A stretch of DNA of 26,885 bases from Chloroflexota bacterium (GCA_021790715.1 JAJYGK010000015.1:1-26885), one strand, 5' to 3'; counted from the stretch's first letter, positions 15,739 to 24,183 are shown. The notes: generated from the sequence alone by a model not told the origin. Made by a program: numbers and translations.

Positions 15739-15746
15739 AGCGTGAC

Positions 15747-15752
15747 ACCGTA
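15747..15752 (-). promoter_or_regulatory. Candidate -10 of the membrane-protein gene
   Basis: TACGGT on the minus strand, eight bases before the GTG at 15738. A TTGACC lies close upstream but the spacing to this hexamer is too short for a -35. Confidence 0.3.
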
Positions 15753-15788
15753 GCACCGGCGGTCAACCGTCGTGCGTCCGCCGAAACG

Positions 15789-15819
15789 CCGGGCCCGGAT
15801 CCTGCGAGGCCGGGCCCGG
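15789..15819. repeat. Pair of self-complementary decamers CCGGGCCCGG
   Basis: The palindromic 10-mer occurs at 15789-15798 and 15810-15819, eleven bases apart, in the divergent region between the membrane-protein and LLM-UbiA genes. The two could pair as a hairpin or each bind a protein dimer. Confidence 0.4.
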
Positions 15820-15828
15820 GCACCGCGG

Positions 15829-15834
15829 TACGAT
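15829..15834 (+). promoter_or_regulatory. Candidate -10 of the LLM-UbiA gene
   Basis: TACGAT ten bases after the second CCGGGCCCGG decamer. The leader would be about 44 bases and contain the GAAGGA ribosome site at 15871. No clear -35. Confidence 0.25.
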
Positions 15835-15884
15835 CATGCGGAACGGGAGCCGACGGTTCCCGCGCCGACCGAAGGACATGGGGT

Positions 15885-18062
15885 ATGGATCGTCTCGCGC
15901 GTCCAGTCGGCCTCGGGCTCGCCGCGCGCGGCGAAGTCGACGAGGTCGTCGCGTGGAGCGGGCGGGCCCGCGCCGCCGGGCTCGACTCCGTCTGGATTCA
16001 CGACAGCTACTTCGAACGGGATGCGGTGACGTACGCCAGCGCGATCGCGTCGGAGCTGGGCGCCGACGAGACTCCCGACGGGTTCCGCATCGCGCTCGGC
16101 GCCGTCAACCCGTACACGCGGCATCCCGTCGCGCTCGCCATGACGGGTTCCGCGCTCGACGAGATGGCGCCGGGGCGCATCGTCATGGGCCTGGGCACGG
16201 GGCTGCCGCTGCGACTGAAGCAGATGGGGCTCCCGTACGACCCGTCCGATGCGGTGGCTCGCGTCAGCACGGCGATGGACCAGCTGCGGACGCTCTGGGC
16301 GGGCGAGCGCCTGCCGTCGGCGACGCCTGGCCTGCCGCCGATCCAGCCGATGTTCGAGCCGCCCCATCGCATCCCGCTCGTCATCGCCGCCTACCGCAGG
16401 GAGTTCGTGGCGCTGGCGGGCCGCAAGGCGGACGGCTATCTCGCGCGTCCGGCCGAGTCGATCCCCTCGCTCGCCGGGATCCTCTCGCGCCTGGACGCCG
16501 CCGCGCAGGAAGCGGGGCGGGACCCGGCGACGATCGAATCGGCCGGCTACCTGCTCTCGCTCGTCGACCGCACGCGTCGCGAGGCGCTCAACCGCGCGAA
16601 GCGCGAGCCGTTCGTCATCTACATGCTGTCGGTGCTGAGCGACATCTCGCTCGCGCGCGCCGGATTCGAGCGCGAGCTGCGCGACCGCGTCGCCGCGGCG
16701 TGGCGCGCGGAGGACTACCACGCGGCCGCGGGACTCATCCCGGACGAGCTCCTGGACGCGTTCATGCTGTGCGGCACGCGCGAGGATGTCGCGGCGAAGG
16801 CGATGGCATTCCACGCCGAGGCAGGCCTGGATCTGCCGCTCCTCCAGCCCGTGGTCCAGGAAGACCGCCAGGCCATGGAGCTGATCGAGGCGGCCGGCCT
16901 GTACGCCACGCTGCCCGAGCCGGTGGCAGTGCGGGAGGCGTCCGCGGCGGCGCACGGACTCGTGGGGGCCACCGCGGGCGCGGCGGGCCTCACCGGACAG
17001 GCGGGATCGCAGGACGAAGCCGGCTCGCCCGAAGGCCGAGCGATCGGACCGGCGGGCAGGGGCACAGCGTCGGCCGGGGTTTCCACCGGACGCGGCGTGG
17101 CGGGGGGCGGCCGGGACGGCGGCCTGGCGGACGATCGCCGGCTCGGAGTCGGCCCGTGGCTCTGGCGGCGCGCGGGGGCCACCTGGGAGATCCTCCGCCC
17201 GTTCGCGTACACGGCGTCGGCCGTCCCGGTCGCGGCCGGTGGCGCGCTGGCGTTCGCCGACCGCCGCTTCGATCTGCCGCTCTTCCTCGTCGCGCTGATC
17301 GCCGGGATGCTGCTGCACTCCGGCACGAACATCGTCAACGAGATCTACGACGTGCGGCAGGGCATCGACACGATCACCTCGCCGCGTGCCAGCCACGCGA
17401 TCGTGAAGGGCCGGATCACCGAGCGGGGCGCGTATGCGCTCGCGCTCGGGGCCTTCGCGGTCGCGTCCCTGCTGGGGCTCGTGCTGATCGCGGCGCGGGG
17501 GCTGCCGATCCTCGTCCTCGGCCTGCTGGGCCTCGCGGCCGGCTACTTCTACACGGCGCCGCCGTTCCAGTACAAGTACCGGGCGCTGGGCGTCCCGCTC
17601 GTCTTCGTCCTGATGGGGCCGATCATGACGGTCGGCGGCTACTTCGCGGCGTCCGGGACGTGGTCGCTCAACGCGCTCGTGCTCTCGATCCCGGTGGGAT
17701 GCCTGGTCGCGGCCATCCTGCACGGCAACGAGTGGCGCGACATCAGCGAGGACACGCGGGCCGGGATCGTGACGCTCTCGTCCCGCATCGGCAAGGAGCT
17801 CGCGCACTACGCCTACCTCGGGCTGATCCTCGGCGCCTACATGACGCTGGCGATCGCCGTCGCGCTCCGCCTCGTCCCGATCGGGGCGCTGCTCGCGATC
17901 CTGTCCCTGCCGTTCCTCGCCCAGGTGCTCCGGTCCGCCGAGCTGGGCGCGACCGGGCAGGCACGGGCGATCTCGATGATCGACCTGCAGACGGCGCGCC
18001 TGCACTTCGCCTTCGGGGCGCTGCTGGTGATCGGGGTGGCCGTCAGCATCTACCTGCGCTGA
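15885..18062 (+). CDS. LLM-class (F420/flavin) oxidoreductase fused to UbiA/MenA-like prenyltransferase
   Basis: 725 residues in one uninterrupted frame. Residues 1 to about 345 are a luciferase-like (beta/alpha)8 oxidoreductase: VGLGLAARGEVDEVVAWSGR, GLDSVWIHDSYF, IALGAVNPYTRHPVALA, DEMAPGRIVMGLGTG and PLVIAAYR are typical of the F420-dependent methylene-H4MPT-reductase/glucose-6-phosphate-dehydrogenase-like group. An Ala/Gly linker (about 346-420) follows. Residues about 425-725 are a UbiA prenyltransferase with eight or nine helices and both prenyl-diphosphate/Mg motifs: NIVNEIYDVRQGID (N482, D489, D495) and NEWRDISEDTRAG (D619, D623), closest in pattern to MenA, which prenylates dihydroxynaphthoate. 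ATG 15885 has GAAGGA eight bases upstream. A membrane enzyme coupling cofactor-dependent redox chemistry to prenylation, perhaps of a quinone or polyprenyl lipid, is inferred. No internal stop or frame change was seen at the junction. Confidence 0.88.
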   Translation: MDRLARPVGLGLAARGEVDEVVAWSGRARAAGLDSVWIHDSYFERDAVTYASAIASELGADETPDGFRIALGAVNPYTRHPVALAMTGSALDEMAPGRIVMGLGTGLPLRLKQMGLPYDPSDAVARVSTAMDQLRTLWAGERLPSATPGLPPIQPMFEPPHRIPLVIAAYRREFVALAGRKADGYLARPAESIPSLAGILSRLDAAAQEAGRDPATIESAGYLLSLVDRTRREALNRAKREPFVIYMLSVLSDISLARAGFERELRDRVAAAWRAEDYHAAAGLIPDELLDAFMLCGTREDVAAKAMAFHAEAGLDLPLLQPVVQEDRQAMELIEAAGLYATLPEPVAVREASAAAHGLVGATAGAAGLTGQAGSQDEAGSPEGRAIGPAGRGTASAGVSTGRGVAGGGRDGGLADDRRLGVGPWLWRRAGATWEILRPFAYTASAVPVAAGGALAFADRRFDLPLFLVALIAGMLLHSGTNIVNEIYDVRQGIDTITSPRASHAIVKGRITERGAYALALGAFAVASLLGLVLIAARGLPILVLGLLGLAAGYFYTAPPFQYKYRALGVPLVFVLMGPIMTVGGYFAASGTWSLNALVLSIPVGCLVAAILHGNEWRDISEDTRAGIVTLSSRIGKELAHYAYLGLILGAYMTLAIAVALRLVPIGALLAILSLPFLAQVLRSAELGATGQARAISMIDLQTARLHFAFGALLVIGVAVSIYLR

Positions 18063-18140
18063 CGCCCGCACGGCGGGACGTTGCCGGCGAGCACGCGCGG
18101 CCGCGGCTCGCACGACGTAGCGGAAGGGGGAGGTTGGACG

Positions 18141-19628
18141 ATGGGTCGGACGATGGGACGGGGCGCGACGGTCGCCCGCCGCCTCCTCGAGCGCCGGCGG
18201 GGACGTCGGGCCACGCGCGAGGCCACGCTGCTGGCACGGGACGCGTCGCGTGCCGCAGGCAGCCTGGCGGCCGAGGCGGCTCGGCTGCGGCGCGAGACCG
18301 AGGCGATCCGGCAGCGACTCGTGCCGCTGCTCGAGGAGGCCGGCATCGCCGTGGCCGCGACCATGGCCGAGGGCGGCGAACTGGTCGCTCCCCGCCTGGC
18401 GGGGGCACGGGCCGCGGTGTCGGGGGTTCTCTCGGCGGGCGAGGGACGACTCGCGCCGGCGGTGGAAGGTGCCCGAGAGGCGGTCTCGGGCACGTGCTCG
18501 GCGGGGGAGGCGCACCTCGCGCCGGCGCTGGAGGACGCCCGAGAGCGCGCAGCGGCCAGCCTCGTCCGGCTGTCGGAGCGGCTCGGTCAGGCGCTCGCCG
18601 ATGCCGAGCAGCTGGCAGCGCGGGCATCGAGCGTCGCCGATCGGGCCGCGGTCGTCGCTGCAGTCGCCGGGGCCGGCGGTCGCGCCGGCCGCGCCGCCGG
18701 AGCCATCGGCGGTCGCAGGGGACGCGCGGAGTCGCCCGCCCGCCGGGGCGCCGGCGACACAACCTCCGGGACGATGGTCGCGACGGACGCGCAGGGGCCC
18801 GGCGATTGGCCTCGACCGGAGGGTGGCCGGCGATCCAGGGAGACGCCGCCGACGCCCGATGCCGCGGAACCCGGCCCCCGCGCGCAGGCCGCCTCACTCG
18901 CGCCGGCCGTGCCACTGACTGGGGCCGCCGCAGGCGTCGCGGCCGCTTCCGGCCGGACCGCCTCCCCCTCCCGGGCCGCCCCACCCGCGCGGACGGGTCG
19001 ACCGGGGCCCCTCGCGGTCGGGTTCGGCCTCGGGGCCGCCCAGGCCGCGTTCGCCGCAACCTTCCGGGGCCCCCGCGACCGTTTCTGGCAGCGCATGACG
19101 GTCACGGGACTCGCGCTCGGCACGTACGCCATCGTGGCCCGGCCCTCGCTGCTGCGCCGCACGCGGATCGGACCGCTGAACGTGCTGCTCGGCGCGGCCT
19201 CCGCGGCGACGCTGTACGAGACGTTCCGCGCCGGGGATCGGTTCGCACGACACTTCGTGCCGACGGGATCGAGCGACATCGAGCACATCTACGCGCTCCG
19301 CGAGCTCCGGCCCAGGGGGGAGATCGCGCTGCGGCTCGTCACGGTCATCGCCCCGGCCGAGGAGCTGTTCTGGCGCGGCATGGTCCAGGAGGGCTTCGCG
19401 CAGCGCTACGGTCGCTGGCGCGGCGCGATCCTGGCGACCGCCGCGTACGGGGGCGTCCACGCGGTCACCGGCAACTTCACGCTGATGGGTGCGGCCGCCG
19501 TGGCGGGCGCGCACTGGTCGGCGCTGTACGCCGCCGGCGTCCCGCTTGGCGCGCTCATCGTCAGCCACCAGCTCTGGGACGTCTGGATCTTCCTGGTCCA
19601 GCCCACCGGCGAGCCGGCAGCGGCCTGA
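18141..19628 (+). CDS. CPBP-family membrane protein with N-terminal helical repeat region
   Basis: 495 residues. The C-terminal ~180 residues carry CPBP (CAAX-protease/bacteriocin-processing) signatures: APAEELFWRGMVQEGF with EExxxR (E407, E408, R412), AYGGVHAV (H440) and LIVSHQLWDVWIF (H476), the likely metal ligands of this intramembrane glutamate protease family, set in about five helices. The N-terminal ~170 residues are Ala/Arg/Glu-rich helix with two 22-residue repeats (92-113, 114-135; AVSGxxSAGExxLAPAxExARE) and a partial one before. A long disordered Pro/Ala linker (about 195-295) joins the parts. Substrate unknown. Family members process prenylated proteins, peptides, or act as immunity factors. 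ATG 18141 has GGGGGAGG upstream. It lies 78 bases after the prenyltransferase fusion. Confidence 0.82.
   Translation: MGRTMGRGATVARRLLERRRGRRATREATLLARDASRAAGSLAAEAARLRRETEAIRQRLVPLLEEAGIAVAATMAEGGELVAPRLAGARAAVSGVLSAGEGRLAPAVEGAREAVSGTCSAGEAHLAPALEDARERAAASLVRLSERLGQALADAEQLAARASSVADRAAVVAAVAGAGGRAGRAAGAIGGRRGRAESPARRGAGDTTSGTMVATDAQGPGDWPRPEGGRRSRETPPTPDAAEPGPRAQAASLAPAVPLTGAAAGVAAASGRTASPSRAAPPARTGRPGPLAVGFGLGAAQAAFAATFRGPRDRFWQRMTVTGLALGTYAIVARPSLLRRTRIGPLNVLLGAASAATLYETFRAGDRFARHFVPTGSSDIEHIYALRELRPRGEIALRLVTVIAPAEELFWRGMVQEGFAQRYGRWRGAILATAAYGGVHAVTGNFTLMGAAAVAGAHWSALYAAGVPLGALIVSHQLWDVWIFLVQPTGEPAAA
18414..18545. repeat. Two 66-bp in-frame tandem repeats in the CPBP gene
   Basis: 18414-18479 and 18480-18545 are near-copies, each coding 22 residues that begin AVSG and end ARE. 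A shorter third copy (LVAPRLAGARA) precedes them. The unit is amphipathic, consistent with coiled-coil or helical-bundle repeats. Confidence 0.7.
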
Positions 19629-19665
19629 CCGGCCCCGCGTCCCGGGCAGTCCGCCGGCTGCGGGA

Positions 19666-19684
19666 ACCGGGTCCCGGACCCGGT
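19666..19684 (+). terminator. Hairpin after the CPBP gene
   Basis: ACCGGGTC-CCG-GACCCGGT, 8-bp perfect arms and a three-base loop, 38 bases after the stop. No T-run. Between it and the fhs gene, GAGTGGCCGCA occurs twice (about 19716 and 19757). Confidence 0.45.
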
Positions 19685-19834
19685 CGGGCGCGCCCTCCAG
19701 CGCCTGACCGACCCGGAGTGGCCGCAGCCGGGCGCCCTCCCGTGCCACGTCGACGTAGAGTGGCCGCATCCGGCGCGTCGGAGAGCCAGCCGGCGCAGCC
19801 GCCGACCAGCGCCGGAGCGCACGGAGGAGCACGG

Positions 19835-21547
19835 ATGCAGTCCAGCCTCGAGATCGCCAGGTCCGTCACGCCGCGCTCCATCCTCGACGTCGCGCGCGAG
19901 CTGGGCCTGCACGACGACGAGGTCGAGCTGTACGGGCCGACCAAGGCCAAGGTCCGGCTCGAGGGGATCGACCGGCTGGAGTCGGAGGCGCGCGAGCGCG
20001 GCCACCGCGGGCGGTACGTCGTCGTGACCGCGATCACCCCGACCCCGCTCGGCGAGGGCAAGACGACCACGACCGTCGGCCTCGCGGAGGGACTCAACCG
20101 GATCGGGCGCCGGGCGGCCGTCTGCATCCGCCAGCCGTCCCTGGGGCCCGTCTTCGGCATCAAGGGCGGCGCGGCCGGCGGCGGCTACAGCCAGGTCATC
20201 CCGATGGAGGACTTCAACCTGCACCTCACGGGCGACAATCACGCCGTCGGAGCCGCCCACAACCTCGCCGCCGCCTTCCTCGACAACTCGATCACCCACG
20301 GCAACCCGCTCGAGATCGACCCGCTCGGCATCCTCTGGCCGCGGGTCGTGGACATCTCCGACCGCGCCATCCGCAGGGCCGTGATCGGGCTGGGCGGCCG
20401 CGAGAACGGCTACCCCCGCGAGGCCGAGTGGCAGATCACCGTCGCGTCCGAGGTCATGGCGATCCTGGCGCTGGCGACCGACCTGCACGACCTGCGCCGG
20501 CGCCTCGGGCGGGTCGTGATGGCGACGACGAGAGACGGCCGGCCCGTCACCGCCGACGACCTGCGCGTCGCGGGCGCGATGACGGTGCTGCTTCGCGACG
20601 CCATCAAGCCGAACCTGCTCCAGACGCTGGAGGGCGGCCCGGCCTTCGTCCACGCCGGTCCGTTCGCGAACATCGCCCACGGCAACTCGAGCATCCTGGC
20701 CGACCGGATCGCCCTCGCGACGTGCGACATCGTCTGCACGGAGGCGGGCTTCGGGGCGGACCTCGGCGCCGAGAAGTTCTTCGACATCAAGTGCCGCGCA
20801 TCCGGTCTGCGGCCGGACGCGGCCGTCCTGGTGACGACCGTGCGCGCGCTCAAGATGCACGGCGGGGTCGGGCGCGTCGTCGCCGGCAGGCCGCTGGACC
20901 CGGCCCTCGTGGAGGAGAACGTCGACGGGGTGCGCCGCGGCTGCGCCAACCTCGCCGCGCAGATCGAGGTCGTGCGGCTGTACGACGTCCCGGTGGTGGT
21001 AGCGATCAACAGCTTCCCGACCGACACGCCCGGCGAGGTCGAGGCGATCCGCGAGGCGGCCCTCGCGGCGGGCGCCCGGGAGGCGGTCGTGAGCCACCAC
21101 TTCGCGCGCGGCGGTGCGGGGGCCGAGGAGCTCGCCTCCGCCGTCTGGGCGGCGACGTCCGAGGGGGCGCCCGGCTTCCATTTCCTGTACCCCGACGACC
21201 TGCCGCTCCGCGAGAAGATCGAGACGATCGCGGTGCGCGTCTACGGCGCCTCGGGCGTGGACGAGCTGCCCGCGGCGTCCCGCGCGATCGACGCGTACGA
21301 GGCGATGGGCTTCCGCACCCTGCCGGTGTGCATGGCCAAGACGCATCTCTCGATCAGCCACGATCCGGCGCGGAAGGGCCGGCCGACCGGCTTCCGGGTC
21401 CCGATCCGCGACGTCCGGCTGTCCGCCGGGGCTGGATTCGTCACTCCGCTGCTGGGCGAGATGCGGACGATGCCCGGGCTGCCGTCCCATCCGGCGGGCG
21501 AGAACATCGACATCGACGAGGCCGGCGAGATCGTCGGACTGTTCTGA
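19835..21547 (+). CDS. fhs: Formate--tetrahydrofolate ligase
   Basis: 570 residues, a full-length ATP-dependent enzyme that makes 10-formyltetrahydrofolate from formate and tetrahydrofolate for purine and one-carbon metabolism or the Wood-Ljungdahl methyl branch. Seen: TPTPLGEGKTTTTVGL, the nucleotide loop (68-83, K76), RQPSLGPVFGIKGGAAGGGYSQVIPMEDFNLHLTGD, a family hallmark, NAVGA-like HAVGAAHNLAAA, EGGPAFVHAGPFANIAHGNSSILAD, and TEAGFGADLGAEKFFDIKCR. It ends in the conserved GAGFVTPLLGEMRTMPGLPSHPA. ATG 19835 has GGAGGAG eight bases upstream. The stop overlaps the ribosome site of the cyclic-nucleotide-binding gene downstream, so the two are co-transcribed. No other Wood-Ljungdahl gene is in the window. 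Confidence 0.98.
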   Translation: MQSSLEIARSVTPRSILDVARELGLHDDEVELYGPTKAKVRLEGIDRLESEARERGHRGRYVVVTAITPTPLGEGKTTTTVGLAEGLNRIGRRAAVCIRQPSLGPVFGIKGGAAGGGYSQVIPMEDFNLHLTGDNHAVGAAHNLAAAFLDNSITHGNPLEIDPLGILWPRVVDISDRAIRRAVIGLGGRENGYPREAEWQITVASEVMAILALATDLHDLRRRLGRVVMATTRDGRPVTADDLRVAGAMTVLLRDAIKPNLLQTLEGGPAFVHAGPFANIAHGNSSILADRIALATCDIVCTEAGFGADLGAEKFFDIKCRASGLRPDAAVLVTTVRALKMHGGVGRVVAGRPLDPALVEENVDGVRRGCANLAAQIEVVRLYDVPVVVAINSFPTDTPGEVEAIREAALAAGAREAVVSHHFARGGAGAEELASAVWAATSEGAPGFHFLYPDDLPLREKIETIAVRVYGASGVDELPAASRAIDAYEAMGFRTLPVCMAKTHLSISHDPARKGRPTGFRVPIRDVRLSAGAGFVTPLLGEMRTMPGLPSHPAGENIDIDEAGEIVGLF

Positions 21548-21557
21548 GGTGATGACG

Positions 21558-22037
21558 ATGGCGGACGAGAGGGTCTTCCCGGCCGATCTGCAGCGGTTCG
21601 GCCTGTTCGCCGGGCTCCCCGACGCCGACCTGTCCGGGCTCGCATCGGCGGCCGGGCGGCGAACGCTTCCGGACCGCGGCGTGCTCGTGACGAGGGGCGA
21701 GCCGTCGGACGACGTCTGGTGGATCGTGGCCGGCCGCCTGGCGCTGTCCATCGAGCACGAGGGCCGCGCGGTGGTCGTGATGACGCTCGGCCCGGGTGAC
21801 ATGCTCGGCTGGTCGACGCTGCGCGACGAGGCGACGGCACTCACGACGGCCCGCGCGGTCGGCGCGACCGAGCTCGTGTCGCTGCCCGCGGCCCGGCTGC
21901 GGGAGGCGCTCGAACAGGGCACGCCGACGGCGCACGCGCTGGTTCGCCGGCTGCTCGGGATCGCGGCGGCAGATCTCGAGGGCACCCGGGCGCAGCTCCT
22001 GCGGCTGGGGCGCGAGGGGATCATCACCGCGGGCTGA
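21558..22037 (+). CDS. Stand-alone cyclic-nucleotide-binding (Crp-like) domain protein
   Basis: 159 residues. The sequence follows the cNMP-binding beta-roll: FGLFAGLPDADLSGLASAAGRRTLPDRGVLVTRGEPSDDVWWIVAGRLALSIEHEGRAVVVMTLGPGDMLGWSTL, then a helix LPAARLREALEQGT. The usual phosphate-cassette RxxSA sequence is not obvious (WSTLRDEATALTTARAV), so nucleotide binding is uncertain. The protein ends in a helix (RRLLGIAAADLEGTRAQLLRLG) and has no helix-turn-helix, unlike Crp/Fnr activators. It may act through protein contacts. ATG 21558 is chosen over 21552 because GAGGTGAT, a near-perfect ribosome site, overlaps the fhs stop and is correctly spaced only for 21558. Function with fhs is unknown; coupling suggests shared expression. 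Confidence 0.8.
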   Translation: MADERVFPADLQRFGLFAGLPDADLSGLASAAGRRTLPDRGVLVTRGEPSDDVWWIVAGRLALSIEHEGRAVVVMTLGPGDMLGWSTLRDEATALTTARAVGATELVSLPAARLREALEQGTPTAHALVRRLLGIAAADLEGTRAQLLRLGREGIITAG

Positions 22038-22040
22038 GGA

Positions 22041-22112
22041 TCCCCTCGGGCCGAGACGGCCCCGGGTCCCGCGGATCCCCGCGGGCCCGCGGATCCGCAC
22101 GAGCCGAGGGGA
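22041..22112. terminator. Nested inverted repeats between convergent genes
   Basis: Outer arms TCCCCTCGG (22041-22049) and CCGAGGGGA (22104-22112); inner arms GCGGATCC (22071-22078) and GGATCCGC (22091-22098) around a palindromic GCGGGCCCGC. It lies between the cNMP-domain gene (plus) and the GMC gene (minus), so it may end both transcripts. Confidence 0.5.
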
Positions 22113-22147
22113 CGCGGCCGACGGTCCTCGAGCGGCCGGGCGCGGCG

Positions 22148-24178
22148 TCAGGCGTCGGCCAGCACCGTCCTCGCCACGCGGCGCGCGACCGTCATCACCG
22201 TGACCATGGGGTTCACGCCCGACGCCGTCGGGAACAGCGAGGCATCGGCGACGTACAGCCCCGGCACGGTGCCACCGGTCGCGTCCGAACGGACGTGCCC
22301 CCAGGGGTCGCACGCGCTCGAGCGCGGGTCGCCGCCCATCCTGGCCGTACCCATCTGGTGGGCGGAGAACAGGAACCCCCGGTTCGGCGAGAAGTCGAAC
22401 GACGAGAGCGACCGCAGGTACGCCCTCCAGGCGGCCGCCGACACGTGCGGGCCGCTGTCGGCGACGGCCGCCGGCGTCCCCAGGGCCACAACCTCGAGCG
22501 CGCCGGCCGCGCGCGCCAGCCGCGCCATCTCGACCAGCGCCCGCCGCGCCGACTGCACGTCCGGCCGCCCGAGGCGGTACTCGATGCGCACGCGCCCGTT
22601 CCGGTTCGTGCGGACGCGGCCCGCCCCCGCGTCGCGGACGATGCCGATGAGCGGCGCGTACCAGCGCACCGATGCCATCCGCTCGGCGTGTTCCGCCGCG
22701 CTCTGCCAGGGAAATGCGAGCGCGATCAGTCCCGGGTGCGCGGGGGCCGACTCGATGATGAACCCCCCGTGCGCGGGAGCGCGCAGCTCGCGGTCGGGCG
22801 GACCCGGCCGCTGGAACTGGTTGCAGCTCGCCGCCTGCAGCGTGCCCCGCCACATCTCGACCGGCCACGGCATGCGTCCCGCCACCACGGCGACGGGATG
22901 CAGCCGGAGGTTCGCCCCGACGGCCGGGTGATCGATGCCGCTCGCGGCGAGCAGCGTCGGGGTGCGCAACGTGCCGGCGGCGACGACCACCTGACGGGCG
23001 CGCACGCGGTACCGGCCACCCGTCCCGCCGGGAAGCTCGAGGCGGCCGGCCACGCCGGTCGCGCGCCCACGTTCGATCAGCACGCGCTCGGCCGGGGCCC
23101 TGACCACGAAGCGCGCGCCATCGCGGGCGGCCGCCGCCAGGTGCGCGCGCGGGCCCGAGCGCTTGGCGGCCGACCGGCAACCGAAGCCGCACGACCCGCA
23201 GTCGCCGCAGCCGTCGGCGTCCCGGAGCAGCGGGGCCGCCGCCCAGCCCAGGGACGACGCGCCGTCGAGGATCGCCCGGTCCTTCGGCGGGATGCCCGGC
23301 GGCGGCGAGAAGCTCAGCTCGAACGCGAGGGCGGCGACGTCGGCCAGCGTCTCGGGCCCGTCGAATCCCTCGAGTCCGTGCTCCGCGGCCCACTCCGTCC
23401 GCAGCCACTCCGGGGGCGCGAAACACGTCGTCCAGTTCACGGTCGTGCCGCCGCCCAGCGTCGAGCCGGCGAGGATCGCGATGCCGAGGTCGGTGGTGGC
23501 GGCCAGCCCGTGGTCGAGGTACATGCGATCGAAGCCGTCGAGCTCGCTCGACGGCATCGCCGTCTCCGGCACGTGGTCGCCCGCCTCGAGGACCAGCACG
23601 TCGCGGCCGGCGGCCGCCAGCGCGGCGGCGACGACACCGCCTCCCGCCCCGCTCCCCACCACCACCACGTCGGCTTCGAGGTCGACCGTGCCGCCGGCGC
23701 CCGGTGCGACGTCGAGCGGCCGGACCGCCGGCGGAGCGGCCGTCGCGGCCTGCTCGGCCGGCGCGTACCCGATCCGCGCCCAGGAGGGGTTCGTCCCCGA
23801 CGCGCCCGGGTCGGCATAGGCCAGGAAACAGGCCAGCCGCTTGAGCAGCTGGAAGGCCGTCCGGCGTTGCGGGATCCGGCTGTTCGCCCACGCGAGCAGC
23901 AGCGCCTCGCGGCGCGGCGCGGCCACGTCGCGGAAGCGCACCGGCCCCTGGCGGAGCAGCGCGTTCGCGAGCCGCGTGTCGAGGCTCCGGAGCGTGAGAC
24001 GCAGCGTCGCCAGGTCGCCCGGATCGGCGACGGCCGACAGCATCGCGGCGGCCATGCCGGCGCGCCGGATCGCGCCGCCACCGACGAACGTCTCGAAGAT
24101 CGCCGCCAGGCGGGCCAGGTCCGCGGCGCTCCAGTCGGGCGGGACGACGGGCTCGGGGCGCGCGCCGACCGACGTCAC
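22148..24178 (-). CDS. GMC oxidoreductase, long-chain alcohol oxidase-like
   Basis: 676 residues. Residues about 15-125 are a helical N-terminal domain like that of long-chain alcohol oxidases/gluconate 2-dehydrogenase subunit 3. FAD binding: DVVVVGSGAGGGVVAAALAAAGRDVLVLEAG (170-200) and STLGGGTTVNW (239-249). A four-cysteine cluster CGDCGSCGFGC (C324, C327, C330, C334) is typical of the fatty-alcohol-oxidase branch. The C-terminus has SAHQMGTARMGGDP with the active-site histidine region and LYVADASLFPTASGVNPMVTVMTVARRVA, the second GMC signature. It oxidises a hydroxyl group, probably of a long-chain or hydrophobic alcohol (inferred). The GTG at 24178 starts five bases after the stop of the acyl-CoA dehydrogenase gene on the same strand, so the two are one operon. 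Confidence 0.9.
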   Translation of the reverse strand: MTSVGARPEPVVPPDWSAADLARLAAIFETFVGGGAIRRAGMAAAMLSAVADPGDLATLRLTLRSLDTRLANALLRQGPVRFRDVAAPRREALLLAWANSRIPQRRTAFQLLKRLACFLAYADPGASGTNPSWARIGYAPAEQAATAAPPAVRPLDVAPGAGGTVDLEADVVVVGSGAGGGVVAAALAAAGRDVLVLEAGDHVPETAMPSSELDGFDRMYLDHGLAATTDLGIAILAGSTLGGGTTVNWTTCFAPPEWLRTEWAAEHGLEGFDGPETLADVAALAFELSFSPPPGIPPKDRAILDGASSLGWAAAPLLRDADGCGDCGSCGFGCRSAAKRSGPRAHLAAAARDGARFVVRAPAERVLIERGRATGVAGRLELPGGTGGRYRVRARQVVVAAGTLRTPTLLAASGIDHPAVGANLRLHPVAVVAGRMPWPVEMWRGTLQAASCNQFQRPGPPDRELRAPAHGGFIIESAPAHPGLIALAFPWQSAAEHAERMASVRWYAPLIGIVRDAGAGRVRTNRNGRVRIEYRLGRPDVQSARRALVEMARLARAAGALEVVALGTPAAVADSGPHVSAAAWRAYLRSLSSFDFSPNRGFLFSAHQMGTARMGGDPRSSACDPWGHVRSDATGGTVPGLYVADASLFPTASGVNPMVTVMTVARRVARTVLADA

Positions 24179-24183
24179 GGCCC

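Noticed and set aside
15834..18515. An 893-codon minus-strand open frame opposite the LLM-UbiA gene
   Set aside because: Arg/Asp/His-rich antisense shadow without any domain; the plus strand carries two complete domains.
15836..21547. A 1903-codon open frame on the plus strand
   Set aside because: Only its last 570 codons (fhs) encode a recognisable protein. The earlier part lies out of frame over the LLM-UbiA and CPBP genes and is Arg/Gly-rich, a product of the base composition.
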